The position numbers were made by a program, and so were the translations under genes. Shown in pieces: positions 6,496-8,287 of a stretch of 8,287 nt of DNA. Source of the DNA: Serpentinimonas sp. GTDB taxonomy: Bacteria; Pseudomonadota; Gammaproteobacteria; Burkholderiales; Burkholderiaceae_C. The DNA lies in assembly GCA_025458665.1 (NCBI GenBank), contig JALOSG010000116.1, positions 1 through 8,287 on the forward strand, given 5' to 3'. The notes under the pieces are model-generated. The model worked only from the letters and a program-made list of their open reading frames with translations, was not told where the DNA came from and ran no database searches. Every line of letters starts with the position of its first letter. Within the stretch, counting starts at the first letter, position 1.

Positions 6496-7419
6496 TCACC
6501 ACGACAGGGCCAGCTGCGCAAAGCCGCGCGGCGCCTGGCTGTCCTGCTCGAAGGTGACCACTTCGTAGCTGTCGGGCTGGGCCAGCAGCGCGCGCAGCAG
6601 CTGGTTGTTCATGGCGTGGCCGCTGCGGTAGGCGCTGTAGGCGGCCAGCAGGGGCTTGCCCACAATGTAGAGGTCGCCCATGGCGTCCAGGATCTTGTGC
6701 TTCACGAACTCGTCCTGGTAGCGCAGGCCGTCGGCGTTGAGCACCTTCACATCGTCCATCACGATGGCGTTGTCCAGCCCGCCGCCCAGTGCCAGGCCGT
6801 GCGAGCGCATCATTTCCACATCGCGGGTGAAGCCAAAGGTGCGGGCACGCGCAATCTCGCGGGCGTACTGGCCGCTGCCCAGGTCGAACTCCACGCGCTG
6901 GCCGGTGGCCGTGACCGCGGGGTGATCGAACTCGATCTCGAAGGCCAGCTTGTAGCCGTGGTACGGGTCCAGGCGCGCCCACTTCAGTTGCTTGCCCTCG
7001 CCCTCGCGCACCTCCACCGGCTTCTTCACGCGCAAGAAGCGCTTGGGCGCGCGCTGCATTTCAATACCGGCGCTTTGCAGCAGGTACACGAAAGAGGCGG
7101 CAGAGCCGTCGAGGATGGGGACTTCCTCGGCGGTGATGTCCACCATCAGGTTGTCTATGCCCAGGCCGGCGCAGGCACTCATGAGGTGCTCGATCGTGTG
7201 CACCTTGGCGCCGCCACTGGATATGGTGGAGGCCAGCCGCGTGTCCGTCACCGAGGTGGCGTTCACGGGAATGTCCACCGGCTCGGGCAAATCCACCCGG
7301 CGGAACACGATACCGGTATCGGGCGCAGCCGGCCGCAGCGTCAGCTCCACCCGCTGGCCGCTGTGCAAGCCCACGCCCACGGCCTGGGTGAGGGTTTTGA
7401 GGGTCCGCTGCGCAATCAT
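6496..7419 (-). CDS. lpxC: UDP-3-O-acyl-N-acetylglucosamine deacetylase LpxC
   Basis: LpxC is the cytoplasmic zinc deacetylase that performs the committed step of lipid A synthesis. The 307-residue protein is of normal length and opens with the typical MIAQRTLKTLTQAVGVGLHSG. The catalytic and metal residues are present: Glu77 and His78 in HTIEHLMSA, His241 and Asp245 in HKILDAMGD (the zinc ligands being His78, His241 and Asp245), and the general acid His268 in SGHAMNNQ. ARTFGF (192-197) belongs to the substrate-binding region. The ATG lies 10 bases after the tetR stop, preceded by TAAAAT and no strong Shine-Dalgarno sequence. In many proteobacteria lpxC lies at the end of the ftsA-ftsZ cluster; here a TetR gene takes the upstream place. 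In E. coli, LpxC amount is set by FtsH proteolysis; whether that applies here cannot be seen. Confidence 0.98.
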   Translation of the reverse strand: MIAQRTLKTLTQAVGVGLHSGQRVELTLRPAAPDTGIVFRRVDLPEPVDIPVNATSVTDTRLASTISSGGAKVHTIEHLMSACAGLGIDNLMVDITAEEVPILDGSAASFVYLLQSAGIEMQRAPKRFLRVKKPVEVREGEGKQLKWARLDPYHGYKLAFEIEFDHPAVTATGQRVEFDLGSGQYAREIARARTFGFTRDVEMMRSHGLALGGGLDNAIVMDDVKVLNADGLRYQDEFVKHKILDAMGDLYIVGKPLLAAYSAYRSGHAMNNQLLRALLAQPDSYEVVTFEQDSQAPRGFAQLALSW

Positions 7420-7426
7420 GCGCCCG

Positions 7427-7432
7427 ATTTTA
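7427..7432 (-). promoter_or_regulatory. Possible -10 element of lpxC
   Basis: On the minus strand TAAAAT matches the -10 consensus at 5 of 6 positions and ends 7 bases before the lpxC ATG. It includes the TAA stop of tetR, which may explain its A/T content. No -35 hexamer is seen at normal spacing (TTGCAC lies 23 bases upstream, too far). If used, lpxC mRNA would be leaderless and transcribed independently of tetR. Confidence 0.3.
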
Positions 7433-8203
7433 GGTTCTTACGGGCTGAGGCGCTGGTGCAAGGGCTTGCGCCTCCAGGGCAGACGGCGCCGCGCTGCAAC
7501 CCAGTTGCTGCAATTGCTGGTGCAGTTGCCCGGCCACTTCCGTGATGGTGGGGCAATACCCGAGCGATGGCCCCAGCCGGGCGGTGGGCCCCAGGCCAGG
7601 CTCCATCATCCCGTTGATCATGAGCAGGGCGTAGCCGTGCACGGTGACCCACACCAGCAACTCCGCCTGCACCAGCAAGGCACTGGCCCCGGCGTTGGGC
7701 GCGGTGTAGGGGTTGAAAGGCGGCTCCTGGGGCAGGCCCAGCACCACCGCAGAAATCTGGCGCAACTGGCGGTACCCTTCATCGGCCTGTTCGGCCAGGT
7801 CGGGTTGCCGGTAGTTGCAGTGCTGGCTGGAATACATGAGCGTGAACAACTGCGGGTGCGCCCGGGCAAATTCCACGTAGCCGCACACCAGCGCCAGCAG
7901 CTGCCGCCAGCTCTCGGGCTCGTGCGCCTGGGCCACCGCCGCCCGCGCAATGCGCTGCCGAATGTCCACCACACACAGGCGGTAGCCTTCGGCCGCCATG
8001 GCACTGAGCAGGCCGCGCAGGTTGCCAAAGTGGTTCTTGGGGGCGGCGTGGCTCACGCCCACCCGGGCCGCAATACCGCGCAGGCTGAACTGCGCCAGAC
8101 CGCACTCCTCCAGCAACTCCAACCCCTGGGCCACCAGCGCATGGCGCAAGTTGCCGTGGTGGTAGCCACGGGGGGTACTGGTGGGGGTAGAAACACGGGG
8201 CAC
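7430..8203 (-). CDS. TetR/AcrR-family transcriptional regulator with WHG-type C-terminal domain
   Basis: From the GTG at 8203 the protein has 257 residues. The N-terminal TetR DNA-binding domain (about 13-70) begins RGYHHGNLRHALV, with the helix-turn-helix FSLRGIAARVGVSHAAPKNHF at 39-59. The C-terminal ligand and dimer domain has the sequence WVTVHGYALLMINGM (185-199), characteristic of the WHG subgroup. The final 25 residues are Ala/Pro/Gln-rich and probably disordered. The start is uncertain: the frame stays open to the window edge, with another GTG at 8284 giving 27 more residues, but that stretch does not look like the family. GTG 8203 sits 6 bases after TATACT. lpxC follows at 10 bases, so the two may share a transcript. 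Ligand and targets are unknown; TetR proteins often repress their own gene, and a palindrome at 8223-8238 is a candidate operator. Confidence 0.9.
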   Translation of the reverse strand: MPRVSTPTSTPRGYHHGNLRHALVAQGLELLEECGLAQFSLRGIAARVGVSHAAPKNHFGNLRGLLSAMAAEGYRLCVVDIRQRIARAAVAQAHEPESWRQLLALVCGYVEFARAHPQLFTLMYSSQHCNYRQPDLAEQADEGYRQLRQISAVVLGLPQEPPFNPYTAPNAGASALLVQAELLVWVTVHGYALLMINGMMEPGLGPTARLGPSLGYCPTITEVAGQLHQQLQQLGCSAAPSALEAQALAPAPQPVRT

Positions 8204-8209
8204 AGGGGT

Positions 8210-8215
8210 AGTATA
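8210..8215 (-). promoter_or_regulatory. Possible -10 element of the tetR gene
   Basis: TATACT on the minus strand matches the -10 consensus at 5 of 6 positions in GC-rich surroundings and ends 6 bases before the chosen GTG start. A start of transcription at the GTG itself is implied. The -35 position (about 8233-8238) carries GCCTTG, a poor match, overlapped by an inverted repeat. Confidence 0.4.
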
Positions 8216-8222
8216 GGCCGCG

Positions 8223-8238
8223 GCCTTGGGGCCAAGGC
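8223..8238. promoter_or_regulatory. Perfect inverted repeat upstream of tetR, candidate operator
   Basis: GCCTTGG (8223-8229) and CCAAGGC (8232-8238) are perfect 7-base arms with a 2-base centre. The element covers the expected -35 and spacer region of the tetR promoter candidate, where a TetR-type dimer would block transcription. It lies in sequence that could also be coding if the regulator starts further upstream. Confidence 0.4.
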
Positions 8239-8287
8239 GATGAGCGGTACTGTGGTTTTCACCACCCTTGGATGGCGCATGCACCTC

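Noticed and set aside
6456..6521. N-terminal extension of the small membrane protein by 22 residues
   Set aside because: The extra part is polar, Cys/Arg-rich and overlaps the lpxC 3' end; the tandem ATG with a GGTGA site directly precedes the hydrophobic protein.
6616..7545. A 309-codon plus-strand frame antisense to lpxC
   Set aside because: Same effect in a GC-rich gene: its translation matches no family, and the opposite strand encodes a complete LpxC.
8154..8171. Inverted repeat CCGTGG...CCACGG inside tetR
   Set aside because: It lies in the RGYHHG codons of the conserved TetR N-terminus, so the protein sequence explains it.
1..8287. Mobile elements, tRNA or rRNA genes, CRISPR arrays, riboswitches, phage genes
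   Set aside because: No terminal repeats, transposase, integrase, direct-repeat arrays or structured RNA sequence was seen; the intergenic gaps are too short to hold such features.

Overview
The window is GC-rich (roughly two thirds G+C by eye) and almost fully coding. Protein sequences and gene content point to a betaproteobacterium of the order Burkholderiales, most likely Comamonadaceae. The best pointers are the RNB ribonuclease, TonB-like protein and MtgA in a row, the betaproteobacterial style of RuvC, and LpxC followed by a two-helix membrane protein. This placement is inference from recalled family features, not from a search.

Left and centre, + strand (1-6273): the 3' part of a YqiA-type esterase gene; radA (DNA-repair ATPase); an RNB-domain exoribonuclease that apparently starts at TTG; a TonB-C-terminal-domain protein; mtgA (peptidoglycan glycosyltransferase); and ruvC (Holliday-junction resolvase). 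Gaps are 4-42 bases, so most of this can be transcribed together. A hairpin plus T-run between radA and the ribonuclease gene may separate or attenuate the two halves.

Right, - strand (6267-8287): a TetR-family regulator with a WHG-type C-terminal domain, lpxC (committed step of lipid A synthesis) only 10 bases downstream of it, and a 62-residue membrane protein 40 bases further on. This last gene converges on ruvC, and their 3' ends overlap by 7 bases.

Functionally the window mixes cell-envelope assembly (TonB-like protein, MtgA, LpxC) with recombination and repair (RadA, RuvC) and RNA decay (RNB ribonuclease). No mobile element, tRNA or rRNA gene, CRISPR array or obvious foreign segment was seen, and no stretch over 300 bases lacks a gene. 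I found no clearly undescribed system. The points worth a second look are -10-like hexamers repeatedly 6-8 bases before start codons (possible leaderless transcripts), the hairpin merging into the ribonuclease start codon, the tetR-lpxC pairing with a palindrome upstream of tetR, the gene-order differences around mtgA and ruvC, and an odd codon pattern (ATA used freely; TTA, CTA and TCA absent from three genes).
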